From: an uncultured Lachnospiraceae bacterium
GTDB taxonomy: Bacteria; Bacillota; Clostridia; Lachnospirales; Lachnospiraceae
Length of the DNA: 64,000 bases
Assembly: GCA_947625775.1 (NCBI GenBank)
Contig: CANQPM010000002.1
Coordinates: forward strand, 186,001-250,000
Direction of reading: 5' to 3'
The notes below the pieces were generated by a model. That model saw only the letters and a program-made list of their open reading frames with translations, was not told where the DNA came from and did not search any database. The first letter of the stretch is position 1. Each line of letters begins with the position of its first letter. Positions 26,863 through 36,337 of this stretch are shown here, piece by piece. A program made the position numbers and the translations under genes.

Positions 26863-27102
26863 ATGACTACACAAATAAAAGCATGGGGAAACAGCCAAGG
26901 AGTAAGGCTGCCAAAGGAACTGCTTTCTTTAGCTGGAATACAAAATAATGACATTCTTGATGTGGAGGTCGTTGATGGGAGTATTGTGTTAAAAAAAGCA
27001 GGGTTTAAACACATGACTTTGGAAGAACGCGCACAGGAATATGGCGGAAGGCTTGAGCCGTATGATGAGTTTGACTGGGGAGAGCCTGTAGGACGTATTT
27101 GA
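26863..27102 (+). CDS. mazE: MazE-family antitoxin (AbrB-like)
   Basis: The 79-residue protein begins MTTQIKAWGNSQGVRLPKEL, the swapped-hairpin DNA-binding AbrB fold of MazE. Its C-terminal toxin-binding tail ends EFDWGEPVGRI, also family-typical, so the antitoxin looks intact. GAGAGGGG lies 8 nt before the ATG. The partner toxin directly downstream is reduced to its C-terminal third, so this is an orphan antitoxin, still under its own palindromic operator. Confidence 0.9.
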   Translation: MTTQIKAWGNSQGVRLPKELLSLAGIQNNDILDVEVVDGSIVLKKAGFKHMTLEERAQEYGGRLEPYDEFDWGEPVGRI

Positions 27103-27272
27103 CCCCGCTGCATATTGCGATAAATTCAGAAAGCGTGAATGGAATTGTCATGTGTGAGCAGGTAAGGATGGTCGATTTACGATGCAGGGGATATAAAAGG
27201 ACAGGTGAAATCCCTTATTCAGAAATGATTAATATAGCAGATGCAATTCAAGGGATTTTTGACTATTATTGA
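27102..27272 (+). pseudogene. mazF: Truncated mazF toxin remnant
   Basis: The frame that overlaps the mazE stop by 1 bp is open for 56 codons to TGA 27270-27272. It reads ESVNGIVMCEQVRMVDL then IPYSEMINIADAIQGIF, which matches the C-terminal part of MazF endoribonucleases (GVVLCEQVRTVD...). The N-terminal SH3-like core with its catalytic residues is absent, and there is no start codon with a ribosome site. An internal deletion that joined the mazE stop to the mazF tail explains it. Confidence 0.8.
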
Positions 27273-27310
27273 TTTGAGGGATTTGTGAAAATAATATGTA
27301 AAATTATTCC

Positions 27311-27339
27311 TTGACATTTCCAGCTTAATGGCATAAGAT
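27311..27339 (+). promoter_or_regulatory. Promoter of the pheST T-box transcript
   Basis: TTGACA (27311-27316), a 17-bp spacer and TAAGAT (27334-27339) lie just before the T-box leader. Confidence 0.75.
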
Positions 27340-27345
27340 GTTTCT

Positions 27346-27657
27346 TAGATGTTTTAAATGATTTTAAATAGAATAATAAGACAAATGCGGTGAAGGTGCA
27401 AAGTAGCGCTATGCTTTCTGCCAGAGAATGGGGGTCATCGGCTGTAAGCCTCCTACAGTTCAGGCATAACGGCGAATTTCCCACCAGAGCAGTCTTTTTG
27501 AAATGTGTGCGTAAAACTCACATTGTAGGAAAGAACGTGTCGGCACGTTACGCCGCCAATGAGTGTAGGGCATTTTTGTAAAAATGCCTTAAATCAGGGT
27601 GGTACCGCGGTTTATTCGTCCCTTGCAGCTTAGTGTGTTAGGCTGTGAGGGATTTTT
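27346..27657 (+). promoter_or_regulatory. T-box riboswitch controlling pheST (tRNA-Phe)
   Basis: The leader holds the T-box core AGGGTGGTACCGCGG (27596-27610), which pairs with the acceptor end of uncharged tRNA. A stem-I region has a likely specifier TTC (27478-27480, in GGCGAATTTCCCACC) that reads Phe. A GGGCATTTT/AAAAATGCC hairpin lies between them. Uncharged tRNA-Phe would stabilise the antiterminator and let transcription reach pheS. Confidence 0.92.
27619..27657 (+). terminator. T-box regulated terminator
   Basis: TCCCTTGCAGC pairs with GCTGTGAGGGA (two weak pairs), followed by TTTTT. Its 5' arm overlaps the antiterminator partner sequence. Confidence 0.85.
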
Positions 27658-27704
27658 ATATTTTATGGTTAAGTAATCAATATGCGAGAATGGAGGATTT
27701 ATTG

Positions 27705-28724
27705 ATGAAGGAAAGGTTAGAAAAGCTCAAGGCGGAGGCAATCCGCCAGATTAATGAGAGCGAGGCGCTTGACAAATTAAATGAAGTCCGCGTCAATTTT
27801 CTTGGTAAAAAGGGCGAGCTTACGGCGGTTTTAAAGAGCATGAAGGACGTAGCCCCCGAGGACAGACCAAAAGTAGGTCAGCTTGTGAACGAGGCGAGAG
27901 AAGAAATCGAGAAGGTTCTCGATGAGGCAAAGACAAATATGGAGAGGAAGCTTCGCGAGGCAAAAATGGCGGCGGAGGTTATAGATGTGACACTTCCGTC
28001 GCAAAAAAGCAACATGGGACACAGACACCCAAACACTATAGCGCTTGAGGAAGTGGAGCGCATTTTCATAGGAATGGGCTATGAGGTTGTGGAAGGTCCT
28101 GAGGTTGAAAAGGACTATTACAATTTTGAGGCTCTTAATATTCCCGCAGACCACCCCGCAAAGGACGAACAGGACACATTTTATGTAAACGGTGATATCC
28201 TGCTCAGGACTCAGACGTCAGGCGTACAGATACATGAGATGGAAAAAGGCAGGCTCCCGATTAGAATGATTGCCCCGGGGCGCGTGTTCAGGGCAGATGA
28301 GGTTGACGCGACACATTCGCCGTCTTTCCACCAGATAGAGGGGCTTGTGGTTGACAAAAACATAACCTTTGCGGATTTAAAAGGTACGCTTGCGGAGTTT
28401 GCAAAGGAGCTTTTCGGCGAGGACACAAAGGTAAAATTCAGACCGCATCATTTCCCGTTTACGGAGCCGTCCGCGGAGATGGACGTTTCGTGCTTTAAGT
28501 GCGGCGGCAGCGGATGCCGTTTCTGCAAGGGCGAGGGCTGGATCGAAATCCTTGGCTGCGGAATGGTGCATCCAAAGGTACTCCGTATGTGCAACATAGA
28601 CCCCGAGGAGTATTCGGGCTTTGCATTTGGCGTAGGCTTGGAGAGAATTGCGCTGCTCAAATATGAGATTGACGATATGCGCCTGCTTTATGAAAATGAT
28701 ATAAGGTTCTTAAAGCAGTTCTAA
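27705..28724 (+). CDS. pheS: Phenylalanine-tRNA ligase alpha subunit
   Basis: PheS is the catalytic subunit of the (alpha beta)2 enzyme that charges tRNA-Phe. The 339 residues show an N-terminal coiled coil (to about 90) and a class II core with motif 2 (FRADEVDATHSPSFHQIEGL) and motif 3 (GFAFGVGLERIALLKY). A short CFKCGGSGCRFCKGEGW cysteine cluster before motif 3 is common in clostridial PheS. The ATG 27705 has GGAGG 8 nt upstream; the open frame extends back into the T-box terminator, but that part is leader. It forms one unit with pheT and queA. Confidence 0.97.
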   Translation: MKERLEKLKAEAIRQINESEALDKLNEVRVNFLGKKGELTAVLKSMKDVAPEDRPKVGQLVNEAREEIEKVLDEAKTNMERKLREAKMAAEVIDVTLPSQKSNMGHRHPNTIALEEVERIFIGMGYEVVEGPEVEKDYYNFEALNIPADHPAKDEQDTFYVNGDILLRTQTSGVQIHEMEKGRLPIRMIAPGRVFRADEVDATHSPSFHQIEGLVVDKNITFADLKGTLAEFAKELFGEDTKVKFRPHHFPFTEPSAEMDVSCFKCGGSGCRFCKGEGWIEILGCGMVHPKVLRMCNIDPEEYSGFAFGVGLERIALLKYEIDDMRLLYENDIRFLKQF

Positions 28725-28750
28725 TAATGGATAGATAGGAGAGAATTAAA

Positions 28751-31171
28751 ATGAACACACCGTTATCTTGGATTAAAGAATATGTGCCTGAGCTTTCGTG
28801 CGGCGACAAGGAATACTGCGACGCTATGACGCTTTCGGGCACAAAGGTCGAGGGGCATGAGCGCCTTGACAAAAACCTTGAAAAAATAGTAGTAGGGCGC
28901 ATTGACAAGATAGAGCGCCACCCTGACGCTGACAAGCTTATAATCTGCCAGGTAAATGTAGGCGCAGAAACAATACAGATTGTGACTGGCGCGCCGAATT
29001 TAAGCGAGGGCGACTATGTGCCTGTAGTGCTTGACGGAGGAAAAGTCGCGGGCGGACACGACGGTGGTCCCCTGCCAGAAAACGGCATAAAAATCAAGGC
29101 TGGAAAGCTGCGCGGAGTAGAGTCAAACGGCATGATGTGCTCTATCGAGGAGCTTGGTTCGAGCAGGGATATGTACCCTGAAGCGCCTGAAAACGGAGTT
29201 TATGTATTCAAAAAAGAGGTTGAGCTCGGCATTGACGCTGTAGAGGCGCTGGGACTTCATGATACGGTTGTCGAGTATGAGGTAACTTCAAACCGCGTTG
29301 ACTGTTACAGCGTACTGGGCATAGCAAGAGAGGCGGCGGCTACCTTCAGAAAGCCGTTTGTGCCGCCTGTAGTGGAGATTAAAGGGAGCGGTGACGACGT
29401 AAACAATTATATTTCTGTAGAAGTAAAGGACACGGATCTATGCCCGCGTTATTGCGCAAGAGTCTGCAAAAACATCAAAATCGCGCCCTCGCCCGAATGG
29501 ATGCAGAGAAGGCTTGCGGCGAGCGGCATCAGACCCATCAACAATCTGGTGGACATTACAAACTATGTGATGATGGAATACGGCCAGCCCATGCACGCGT
29601 TTGATTTAAGCACTGTGGCGGGAAATAAGATAATAGTAAGGCGCGCCAATGACGGCGACGAGTTCCAGACGCTTGACGGGCAGATGAGAAAGCTTGACTC
29701 AGACGTGCTTATGATTTGCGACGCCGAAAAGGAGATAGGCATAGCGGGCATTATGGGCGGCGAAAATTCAAAAATCACCGACGACGTGAAAACCGTGCTT
29801 TTTGAGGCGGCTACGTTTAACGGCGCGAATATCAGGAAATCAGCAAAGCGTATCGGGCTTAGGACTGAGGCGTCAGGCATTTTTGAAAAAGGCCTTGACC
29901 CCAGAAACGCGGAGGACGCGATAAACAGGGCGTGCCAGCTTATCGAGCTGTTTGGCTGCGGCGAGGTCGTAGACGGCATGGTTGATGTCAAAGTGCCTTT
30001 GAAGGAGCTTAGGCAGGTTGCGTTTGAGCCCGAAAAGATAAATAAGTTTCTTGGCACGGATATTTCGAGAGAGGAAATGCTTGAAATATTTGAAAGGCTT
30101 GAAATCGCATATGATGAGAATACAAATATGCTGACCGCACCGTCGTTCAGACAGGATATAGAGTGCTTTGCGGATATTGCGGAGGAGGTCGCAAGATTCC
30201 ACGGATATGACAAGATACCGACGACGCTTCCGAGCGGAGAGGCTACGACGGGCAAGCTTACCTTTAAGCTTAGAATCGAGGAGAAAGCAAGGGACATAGC
30301 GGAATACTGCGGATTTTCACAGGGCATGTGCTATTCGTTTGAAAGCCCCAAGGTATTTGACAAGCTGTTTATCCCTGCGGACAGCCCGCTTAGGCAGACA
30401 GTGACTATTTCCAATCCGCTGGGCGAGGACTTTTCAATTATGAGGACTATTTCGCTGAACGGAATTCTGACATCACTGTCAACTAATTATAATAGAAGAA
30501 ACAAAAATGTGCGTCTGTACGAGCTTGGAAATATTTATATTCCAAAGAGCGTACCTGTAGTAGATTATCCTGATGAGAGAATGCAGTTTACACTTGGAAT
30601 GTACGGCGACGGCGATTTCTTTACAATGAAGGGCGTTATCGAGGAATTTTTTGAGAGCATCGGCATGCGTAAAAAGCCTAAATATGATCCAAATGCAGGA
30701 AAGAGCTTTTTGCACCCAGGGCGTCAGGCGCTTGTAAAATATGATGATATTGTTGTCGGATTTTTGGGCGAGCTTCACCCTGATGTGGCGGACAACTACG
30801 ACATGGATACAAAGGTTTATGTGGCAGTGCTTGATATGCCGGAAGTAGTTAAGCTTGCATCGTTTGACAGAAAATATGAGGGCATTGCGAAATACCCCGC
30901 CGTGTCGCGCGATATCAGTATGGTAGTGCCTAAAAAGGTGCTTGTGGGCGATATTGAAGACGTGATTGATCAGCGTGGAGGCAAGATACTTGAGGACTAC
31001 CAGCTGTTTGACATCTATGAGGGCGCGCAGATTAAGCCTGGCTTTAAGTCGGTCGCATACTCGATCACATTCAGGGCAAAGGACAGGACATTGGAGGACA
31101 ATGACGTGTCGGCTGCTATGAAGAAGATCTTGAACGGCTTGGAAGCGCTGGGAATAGAGCTTAGGGGATAA
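28751..31171 (+). CDS. pheT: Phenylalanine-tRNA ligase beta subunit
   Basis: PheT (806 residues) supplies tRNA binding and editing. The N-terminus [15 protein letters not shown] leads into an EMAP/OB tRNA-binding domain (about 40-150). The B3/4 editing domain, the B5 domain (about 405-475), a catalytic-like core, and a C-terminal anticodon-binding FDX-ACB domain ([13 protein letters not shown] stretch [12 protein letters not shown]) follow in the normal order. It starts 26 bp after pheS with AGGAGAG and is expressed from the same T-box transcript. Confidence 0.97.
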   Translation: MNTPLSWIKEYVPELSCGDKEYCDAMTLSGTKVEGHERLDKNLEKIVVGRIDKIERHPDADKLIICQVNVGAETIQIVTGAPNLSEGDYVPVVLDGGKVAGGHDGGPLPENGIKIKAGKLRGVESNGMMCSIEELGSSRDMYPEAPENGVYVFKKEVELGIDAVEALGLHDTVVEYEVTSNRVDCYSVLGIAREAAATFRKPFVPPVVEIKGSGDDVNNYISVEVKDTDLCPRYCARVCKNIKIAPSPEWMQRRLAASGIRPINNLVDITNYVMMEYGQPMHAFDLSTVAGNKIIVRRANDGDEFQTLDGQMRKLDSDVLMICDAEKEIGIAGIMGGENSKITDDVKTVLFEAATFNGANIRKSAKRIGLRTEASGIFEKGLDPRNAEDAINRACQLIELFGCGEVVDGMVDVKVPLKELRQVAFEPEKINKFLGTDISREEMLEIFERLEIAYDENTNMLTAPSFRQDIECFADIAEEVARFHGYDKIPTTLPSGEATTGKLTFKLRIEEKARDIAEYCGFSQGMCYSFESPKVFDKLFIPADSPLRQTVTISNPLGEDFSIMRTISLNGILTSLSTNYNRRNKNVRLYELGNIYIPKSVPVVDYPDERMQFTLGMYGDGDFFTMKGVIEEFFESIGMRKKPKYDPNAGKSFLHPGRQALVKYDDIVVGFLGELHPDVADNYDMDTKVYVAVLDMPEVVKLASFDRKYEGIAKYPAVSRDISMVVPKKVLVGDIEDVIDQRGGKILEDYQLFDIYEGAQIKPGFKSVAYSITFRAKDRTLEDNDVSAAMKKILNGLEALGIELRG

Positions 31172-31172
31172 T

Positions 31173-32207
31173 ATGGAAGAATTGCTAAAGAAGGATTTTT
31201 ACTTTGAGCTTCCCGAGGAGCTTATAGCCCAAGATCCACTTGAAGACAGGTCGGCGTCAAGGCTTATGGTTTTGGACAGGAAGACGGGGGCGGTCGAGCA
31301 TAAGGTATTTTCAGACATACTTGATTATCTCAATGCGGGTGACTGCCTTGTGCTAAACAATACCAAGGTAATACCCGCACGGCTAATGGGCGTAAAGACA
31401 GAAACAGGTGCGGCTATAGAGGTGCTTTTGCTCAAAAGACGTGAAAATGATGTGTGGGAAACCTTGGTAAGACCTGGGAAAAAGGCGAGAGTCGGCGCTG
31501 TAATAAGCTTTGGCGGCGGTGCTTTGACTGGCGAAGTCATTGAAATAGCAGATGAAGGCAACAGGCTGATAAAGTTTTCATATGAGGGCATTTTTGAGGA
31601 GGTTTTGGACAGGCTTGGCGAGATGCCCTTGCCACCGTATATCACGCATAAGCTTGCGGATAAAAACCGTTATCAGACAGTCTATGCTAAATATGAAGGC
31701 TCTGCCGCCGCGCCGACGGCAGGACTTCATTTTACTAAGGAGCTTTTAAAAAAGGTCGAGGACAAGGGCGTAAAAATAGCTTATGTCACGCTGCATGTGG
31801 GGCTTGGCACGTTTCGCCCTGTGAAGGAGGACAATCTTTTAAACCACCATATGCATTCGGAATATTATGAGGTGACTGATGAGGCGGCGCAGATTATCAA
31901 CAGCACAAAGGCGGCAGGCGGCAGCGTAATATGCGTAGGCACTACCAGCTGCCGCACCGTGGAGAGCGCGGCTGACGAATCGGGCAGAGTGCGGGCAGGC
32001 AGTGGTAATACGGAGATTTTTATTTATCCCAGCTATAAATTCAAGGTGCTTGACAAGCTGATAACTAATTTTCATCTGCCAGAGTCAACGCTTATAATGC
32101 TTGTGTCCGCGCTTGCGGGACGTGAGAATGTGCTTAACGCGTACAAAACGGCAGTTGAGGAGAAATACAGATTTTTTTCTTTTGGTGATGCTATGTTTAT
32201 AAGTTGA
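31173..32207 (+). CDS. queA: tRNA preQ1(34) S-adenosylmethionine ribosyltransferase-isomerase
   Basis: QueA moves the ribosyl part of S-adenosylmethionine onto 7-aminomethyl-7-deazaguanine in tRNA, forming epoxyqueuosine. The 344-residue protein has [20 protein letters not shown] near the N-terminus, [16 protein letters not shown] and the C-terminal [17 protein letters not shown] motif. It starts 1 bp after pheT, so it is translationally coupled and falls under phenylalanine T-box control, which links a tRNA modification gene to an amino-acid signal. The pilZ promoter -35 box overlaps its stop codon. Confidence 0.97.
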   Translation: MEELLKKDFYFELPEELIAQDPLEDRSASRLMVLDRKTGAVEHKVFSDILDYLNAGDCLVLNNTKVIPARLMGVKTETGAAIEVLLLKRRENDVWETLVRPGKKARVGAVISFGGGALTGEVIEIADEGNRLIKFSYEGIFEEVLDRLGEMPLPPYITHKLADKNRYQTVYAKYEGSAAAPTAGLHFTKELLKKVEDKGVKIAYVTLHVGLGTFRPVKEDNLLNHHMHSEYYEVTDEAAQIINSTKAAGGSVICVGTTSCRTVESAADESGRVRAGSGNTEIFIYPSYKFKVLDKLITNFHLPESTLIMLVSALAGRENVLNAYKTAVEEKYRFFSFGDAMFIS

Positions 32208-32232
32208 CATATTCTGCTTATTGGGATAAACT
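32204..32232 (+). promoter_or_regulatory. Promoter of the PilZ gene
   Basis: Consensus TTGACA at 32204-32209 overlaps the queA stop; a 17-bp spacer leads to TAAACT at 32227-32232. Confidence 0.75.
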
Positions 32233-32277
32233 AAAGTTAGTTATTATTCCGAACACGGACAAAGGAGCAGAGGTGTT

Positions 32278-32628
32278 ATGGTAGAGAGAAGAAGTAGCAA
32301 GAGAACAGAGTTAAGGTCAAAGCTGCTGGTTAAGCGTGTAGCTTCTGGCGAACAGGAAGAAATCAATGTTGAGGTTATGAATGTGTCCAGGACAGGCATA
32401 GGTTTTTACTGTGATGAGCTGCTTGATATGGGGACTGTATATGAGGCGTATCTGACTATTTGGACTAAGGAGATTATTCATGCGTTTATAGAGATTGTCA
32501 GGATTGAGAAAAAGCCTGATACATTTGAATACGGGGGACTGTTTATCGGTATGCCCGAGATTGACCTGCAGAGGATTGATGTGTATAATGTGGTGTCTGA
32601 TGCCGATAAATACATAAATAAAGACTGA
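32278..32628 (+). CDS. PilZ-domain c-di-GMP-binding protein
   Basis: The 116-residue product is a single PilZ domain. The N-terminal arginine motif RRSSKRTELR and the later NVSRTGIGFYCDE (the D/NxSxxG motif) are the two c-di-GMP contact regions. Such single-domain proteins act as adaptors for motility, surface polymer or secretion machinery; the chemoreceptors in this window fit a motile host, but no flagellar gene is adjacent. AAAGGAG lies 12 nt before the ATG. It has its own promoter and terminator. Confidence 0.88.
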   Translation: MVERRSSKRTELRSKLLVKRVASGEQEEINVEVMNVSRTGIGFYCDELLDMGTVYEAYLTIWTKEIIHAFIEIVRIEKKPDTFEYGGLFIGMPEIDLQRIDVYNVVSDADKYINKD

Positions 32629-32679
32629 TATTATTATGAAAATATCGTGAATGGCTCTGTCTGAGAAATTAAATGCTAA

Positions 32680-32710
32680 AGCTGCCCGGCTGATTGGTCG
32701 GGCTGTTTTC
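32680..32710 (+). terminator. Terminator after the PilZ gene
   Basis: GCCCG and CGGGC pair around GCTGATTGGT, extended by AGC/GCT, followed by a TTTT tract. Confidence 0.65.
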
Positions 32711-32769
32711 GTGTTGATTTGGGGTATTTCACATTTATTTGAGATGATAAACGGTATTGGGGGATTGCT

Positions 32770-34128
32770 ATGAGTTCAAGAGTTAAAAATATGACGGAGG
32801 GAAAGCCGGCGCCTCTGATATTGTCGTTTGCGCTGTCGCTTATGACAGGCAATGTATTCCAGCAGCTTTATACCGTGGTTGATACTATGGTTGTCGGAAA
32901 GGTGCTTGGCGTCAATGCGCTTGCGGCGCTTGGCGCGTCTGACTGGTTTAACTGGCTTATGCTTGGCGTTATACAGGGATTTACGCAGGGCTTTGGAATA
33001 ATGATGGCGCAGGAGTTTGGGGCGGGGCATGAAAAAAGGCTCAGGCGTGTTGTTGGCAATTCGGTATGTCTATCTGTATTGGCGGTTATCGCGCTTGTGG
33101 CGCTGGGACAGCTTCTTGCCGAGCCTGTGCTTAGGGTTTTGAAGACGCCTGATGACATTATCGGCGGTTCGCTGCTGTATCTTAGGATAATGTTTATGGG
33201 TATTCCGATAGTGATGCTTTACAATCTGCTTGCAAGCATTCTGCGTTCGCTTGGCGATGGAAAGACACCGCTTAATGCTATGATTGTGGCATCGTTTACC
33301 AATATTGCGCTTGATTTGCTTTTTGTGATGGTATTTCACTGGGGAATTGCGGGCGCGGCTGCGGCGACGCTGATTGCGCAGCTTGTTTCGAGCGTTTTCT
33401 GTATTTATCATATCAGGAAAATAGAGATGCTTTCGTTTGAAAGGTCGGATTTTGGGCTTCATAAGGATATGACGGGAAAGCTTATGTTTTTGGGGCTTCC
33501 GATGGCTTTTCAGAATGCGATTATTTCTGTGGGCGGTATGATTGTCCAGTCGGTGGTGAATGGCTTTGGCGTTATTTTTATCGCGGGATTTACGGCGACG
33601 AACAAGCTTTATGGGCTGCTTGAGATAGCGGCGACTTCATATGGGTATGCGATGGTTACTTATGTGGGGCAGAATCTGGGCGCGGGCAAGGTGGAGCGCG
33701 TGCGTAAGGGAGTGCGCGCGGCGGTTGGGATTGCGATTGTGACGTCTGTTATTATTGCGGCGGTTATGCTGATTTTTGGAAAGTTGATTTTGGGGCTGTT
33801 TATTTCGGGTTCGGCGGAGGTGTTTGAGCAGACGCTTGAGGTGGCGTATTTTTATCTGGCTGTGATGAGTGCGTGTCTGCCGATACTTTATATTTTGCAT
33901 GTGACGCGGTCGGCTATTCAGGGTATGGGAGATACGGTGCTGCCTATGATGTCGGGGGTGGCGGAGTTTGTGATGAGGACGGCTACGGCGCTTATTTTGC
34001 CTAGGCTTGTGGGGCAGGATGGGATTTTCTTTGCTGATATTATGGCTTGGTTGGGGGCTGATGTGATTTTGGTGGGGAGTTATTTGGTGAAGGTGAAAGG
34101 GTTGATGGGGCAGATGGGGGAGAATTGA
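32770..34128 (+). CDS. MATE-family efflux transporter
   Basis: A 452-residue, 12-helix cation-coupled exporter. The N-terminus (MTEGKPAPLILSFALSLMTG then QLYTVVDTMVVGKVLG) and the pseudo-repeated second half (GLPMAFQNAIISVGGMIVQS) are typical of the NorM/DinF-like branch found widely in clostridia. The substrate is unknown. The last 500 bp use G- and T-ending codons almost exclusively, a stronger strand bias than in neighbouring genes. The stop codon is only 10 bp before the arm of the 228-bp palindrome. Confidence 0.93.
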   Translation: MSSRVKNMTEGKPAPLILSFALSLMTGNVFQQLYTVVDTMVVGKVLGVNALAALGASDWFNWLMLGVIQGFTQGFGIMMAQEFGAGHEKRLRRVVGNSVCLSVLAVIALVALGQLLAEPVLRVLKTPDDIIGGSLLYLRIMFMGIPIVMLYNLLASILRSLGDGKTPLNAMIVASFTNIALDLLFVMVFHWGIAGAAAATLIAQLVSSVFCIYHIRKIEMLSFERSDFGLHKDMTGKLMFLGLPMAFQNAIISVGGMIVQSVVNGFGVIFIAGFTATNKLYGLLEIAATSYGYAMVTYVGQNLGAGKVERVRKGVRAAVGIAIVTSVIIAAVMLIFGKLILGLFISGSAEVFEQTLEVAYFYLAVMSACLPILYILHVTRSAIQGMGDTVLPMMSGVAEFVMRTATALILPRLVGQDGIFFADIMAWLGADVILVGSYLVKVKGLMGQMGEN

Positions 34129-34138
34129 AAGGAGGACG

Positions 34139-34366
34139 AAACTGCCTGATATAATGCCGCGCCGTGCGGTGGCTGGGAATGTGAAATTTTCTAATGCAAT
34201 GCATTTAGGTGTTTTAAGGCGGTCGCGGCCGTCGTGAGGCGACGTCCGTGTCGCCGCCCGACTAAAATCGGCGTCCGTGCCGATTTTGCCGCTTGGTTTT
34301 GAGCATTGCATAAGAAAATTGCACATTCCCGACCAAGGCGTGGTGCGGCATTATATCAGGCAGTTT
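34139..34366. repeat. 228-bp branched intergenic palindrome
   Basis: The outer arms 34139-34160 and 34345-34366 are perfect 22-bp inverted repeats (AAACTGCCTGATATAATGCCGC type). A second arm pair reads GGGAATGTGAAATTTTCT on the left and, on the right strand reversed, GGGAATGTGCAATTTTCT, and continues to ATGCAATGC. The top carries two hairpins with the same loop: GGCGAC-GTCCGT-GTCGCC and AAAATCGGC-GTCCGT-GCCGATTTT. There is no T-tail and no flanking duplication. It has the same architecture as, but different sequence from, the 166-bp element at 10003. Confidence 0.88.
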
Positions 34367-34615
34367 CTGGTTGTTGGTGGAATTTTGGTTTTGTAATTAA
34401 TTATTTTTTAATAAGTATTTGAGGAGCTTTATTTGGTAATGTGGAATTTGGGAGAGATGTGTAAAATAAGTGGTGTTGTTTGTGTGGAGGGAATGTAACT
34501 ATATATGATATGGTACATTAACACGATTTTTGTATATTTTGGATAAATTCGGTTGGTTTAGGGTATGTTGTGCAGACGTCTATATTTTGTTAAATAATGG
34601 AGGGAGAGGATAAAA
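34367..34615. other. Intergenic region without visible genes
   Basis: AT-rich, with T/G-rich plus strand. I see no convincing promoter; the AGGGAGAGG ribosome site of the next gene ends it. Confidence 0.4.
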
Positions 34616-35692
34616 ATGGGTAGAGCTGGTTCGGGAGGACATCATTCGTCGCATTGCAGTGGTGGGCATCATGTGAGCAGGTCGTCAAGCAGCCATAGGT
34701 CGTCAAGTAGTCATAGGTCATCGAGCAGCAGTGTAAGGCGTAGTAATAGTTATAGGAGAAGCTATAGTCACGGGCGTGTTTATGGTCGTGTTTATGGCGG
34801 CTCATACAGTTATCGGAATGACGGCTCTGGCGGCAGTATTGGCAGAGTGGGCAGGATTGCGGGGATTATTGGTTTTGCCATAGTATTTATTTTTTTGATA
34901 GAGGCGGTCTTTATTTTTGGACAGATATTTGAAGGCAGCGGAGGCGCGAGTGCGATAAAGCGGACTAAGATTAAGGATTGTCCGCCGTATGTTGATGACT
35001 GTATTCTTGATGAGCTTGGCTGGTTTGACGATGAGCGGGCAGCAGAGGCGGGATTAAAGAATTTCTGGGAAAAGACAGGGGTGCAGCCTATTGTGTATCT
35101 GAGGAGCTATGATAAGGCTTTAAGGAATGACGCACAAAAGGAGGACTGGGCTGTTGATTATTTTGAAACGGAAGGCTTTAAAGAAAATGCATTTTTGTTT
35201 GTCTACTTTGCAGAGGAGGATGCGGACAATGATGTGGGGTATATGTGTTATGTGAGCGGGTATGAGGCAGATGCTGTGATGGATGATGAGGCTGTGGATA
35301 TTTTCTGGGATAATATTGACAACTACTGGTACACGGATTTATCGACAGATGATATGTTTGAAAGGGTCTTTGACAATACGGCAAATGAAATAATGGGTGG
35401 TTCTGTGTTGATTGGAAGCAATGTGGCTTTTGTTTTGGGAATTGCCATTTTACTTATCATAGTCAGCGTTATTATTTATATGTGCCACAAAAAGCCTGCT
35501 GCCGCTGTGGTTACAGACAGCGCCGCAGCAGGTCAGACGGTCTATAATGCTGGCACTGGGGTTGACAGCGGCAGCAGTGCAAATACAGGTAATACGTATA
35601 ATGCAGGCGGTATATATGGTACAGGCAGCCCAAGCGGCACAGATGGGAATGTGCCGCAGCATGATATATCGGGATTTACGGATAAGTATTGA
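34616..35692 (+). CDS. TPM-like membrane protein with Ser/His/Arg-rich N-terminus
   Basis: The 358-residue product starts with about 60 residues made almost only of Ser, His, Arg, Gly and Tyr (for example RSSSSHRSSSSHRSSSSSVR). A membrane helix (about 86-106) and an exported domain of about 150 residues follow, with VQPIVYLRSYD and AFLFVYFAEED segments like TPM-domain proteins. A second helix (about 262-286) leads to a Gly/Thr/Asn-rich tail. TPM proteins are linked to photosystem repair or membrane quality control in other groups; the bacterial role here is unknown. GGAGGGAGAGG lies 7 nt before the ATG. Confidence 0.7.
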   Translation: MGRAGSGGHHSSHCSGGHHVSRSSSSHRSSSSHRSSSSSVRRSNSYRRSYSHGRVYGRVYGGSYSYRNDGSGGSIGRVGRIAGIIGFAIVFIFLIEAVFIFGQIFEGSGGASAIKRTKIKDCPPYVDDCILDELGWFDDERAAEAGLKNFWEKTGVQPIVYLRSYDKALRNDAQKEDWAVDYFETEGFKENAFLFVYFAEEDADNDVGYMCYVSGYEADAVMDDEAVDIFWDNIDNYWYTDLSTDDMFERVFDNTANEIMGGSVLIGSNVAFVLGIAILLIIVSVIIYMCHKKPAAAVVTDSAAAGQTVYNAGTGVDSGSSANTGNTYNAGGIYGTGSPSGTDGNVPQHDISGFTDKY

Positions 35693-35716
35693 CAAGGGCA
35701 CAGGAAGGATTATTGA

Positions 35717-36271
35717 TTATTCGATGATTTCAGCATCTTCGGTGTCGTAAATCAGCATTGCCTGTATGTTTGTGAGTCTGATGTTTGCCTTTAAGGGGAA
35801 AGTCGTTTTGCCTTTTTGCTCGCCGTCAGGACAGTGTACGTCAAGCTTTGTGTCAATCAAGCCCAGATTATTTGTAAGGTTGCCAGCAAATATAACGCTG
35901 CCTGCACTGACGCCTATGACTAGTTTGTCTGCGTTGATATATGCCATTAAAGTTTTATTAAAACCTGTTTCGTTTATTCTTTGGAGAAGGTATTCTGTTC
36001 TGCCGCCGCATATATACACAACATCATACTGTATTATTTCATCATATGTCATTCCTGCGTGGAGGTCGCATACTGTGATATTTTTTACAGGTATGCCGCA
36101 TTTCAGCAGATCATTCATACATTTTGGAAGTACAGCAATTGCGTCTGCGTCAACAGCGGCAGTGGGGATAAATAAGGCTTTTACGCACATCATATCCTTG
36201 CGGATAAGTTTTACAAAAAAGTTTTTCAGGCTTTCAGTTTCCAAGCCTGCGGAAGTCAGCATAACTTTCAT
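35717..36271 (-). CDS. S51-family serine peptidase-like protein (PepE-like)
   Basis: The 184-residue protein has the alpha/beta S51 fold with the nucleophile elbow GVSAGS (Ser122), preceded by VVYICGGRTEYLLQRI, and H146 in LDVHCPDG as the likely catalytic histidine. PepE cleaves Asp-X dipeptides; cyanophycinase is a relative. This is a short member, so substrate is open. ATG 36271 is chosen because GGAG lies 8 nt upstream; the ATG at 36283 contains that site. It is a single gene, convergent with the TPM-like gene. Confidence 0.82.
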   Translation of the reverse strand: MKVMLTSAGLETESLKNFFVKLIRKDMMCVKALFIPTAAVDADAIAVLPKCMNDLLKCGIPVKNITVCDLHAGMTYDEIIQYDVVYICGGRTEYLLQRINETGFNKTLMAYINADKLVIGVSAGSVIFAGNLTNNLGLIDTKLDVHCPDGEQKGKTTFPLKANIRLTNIQAMLIYDTEDAEIIE

Positions 36272-36337
36272 AACACACTCCATTCAAAGATGATTAAAAT
36301 TTTTTAACGGTATCTTGTATTTCAGCAAGCGTATAAA

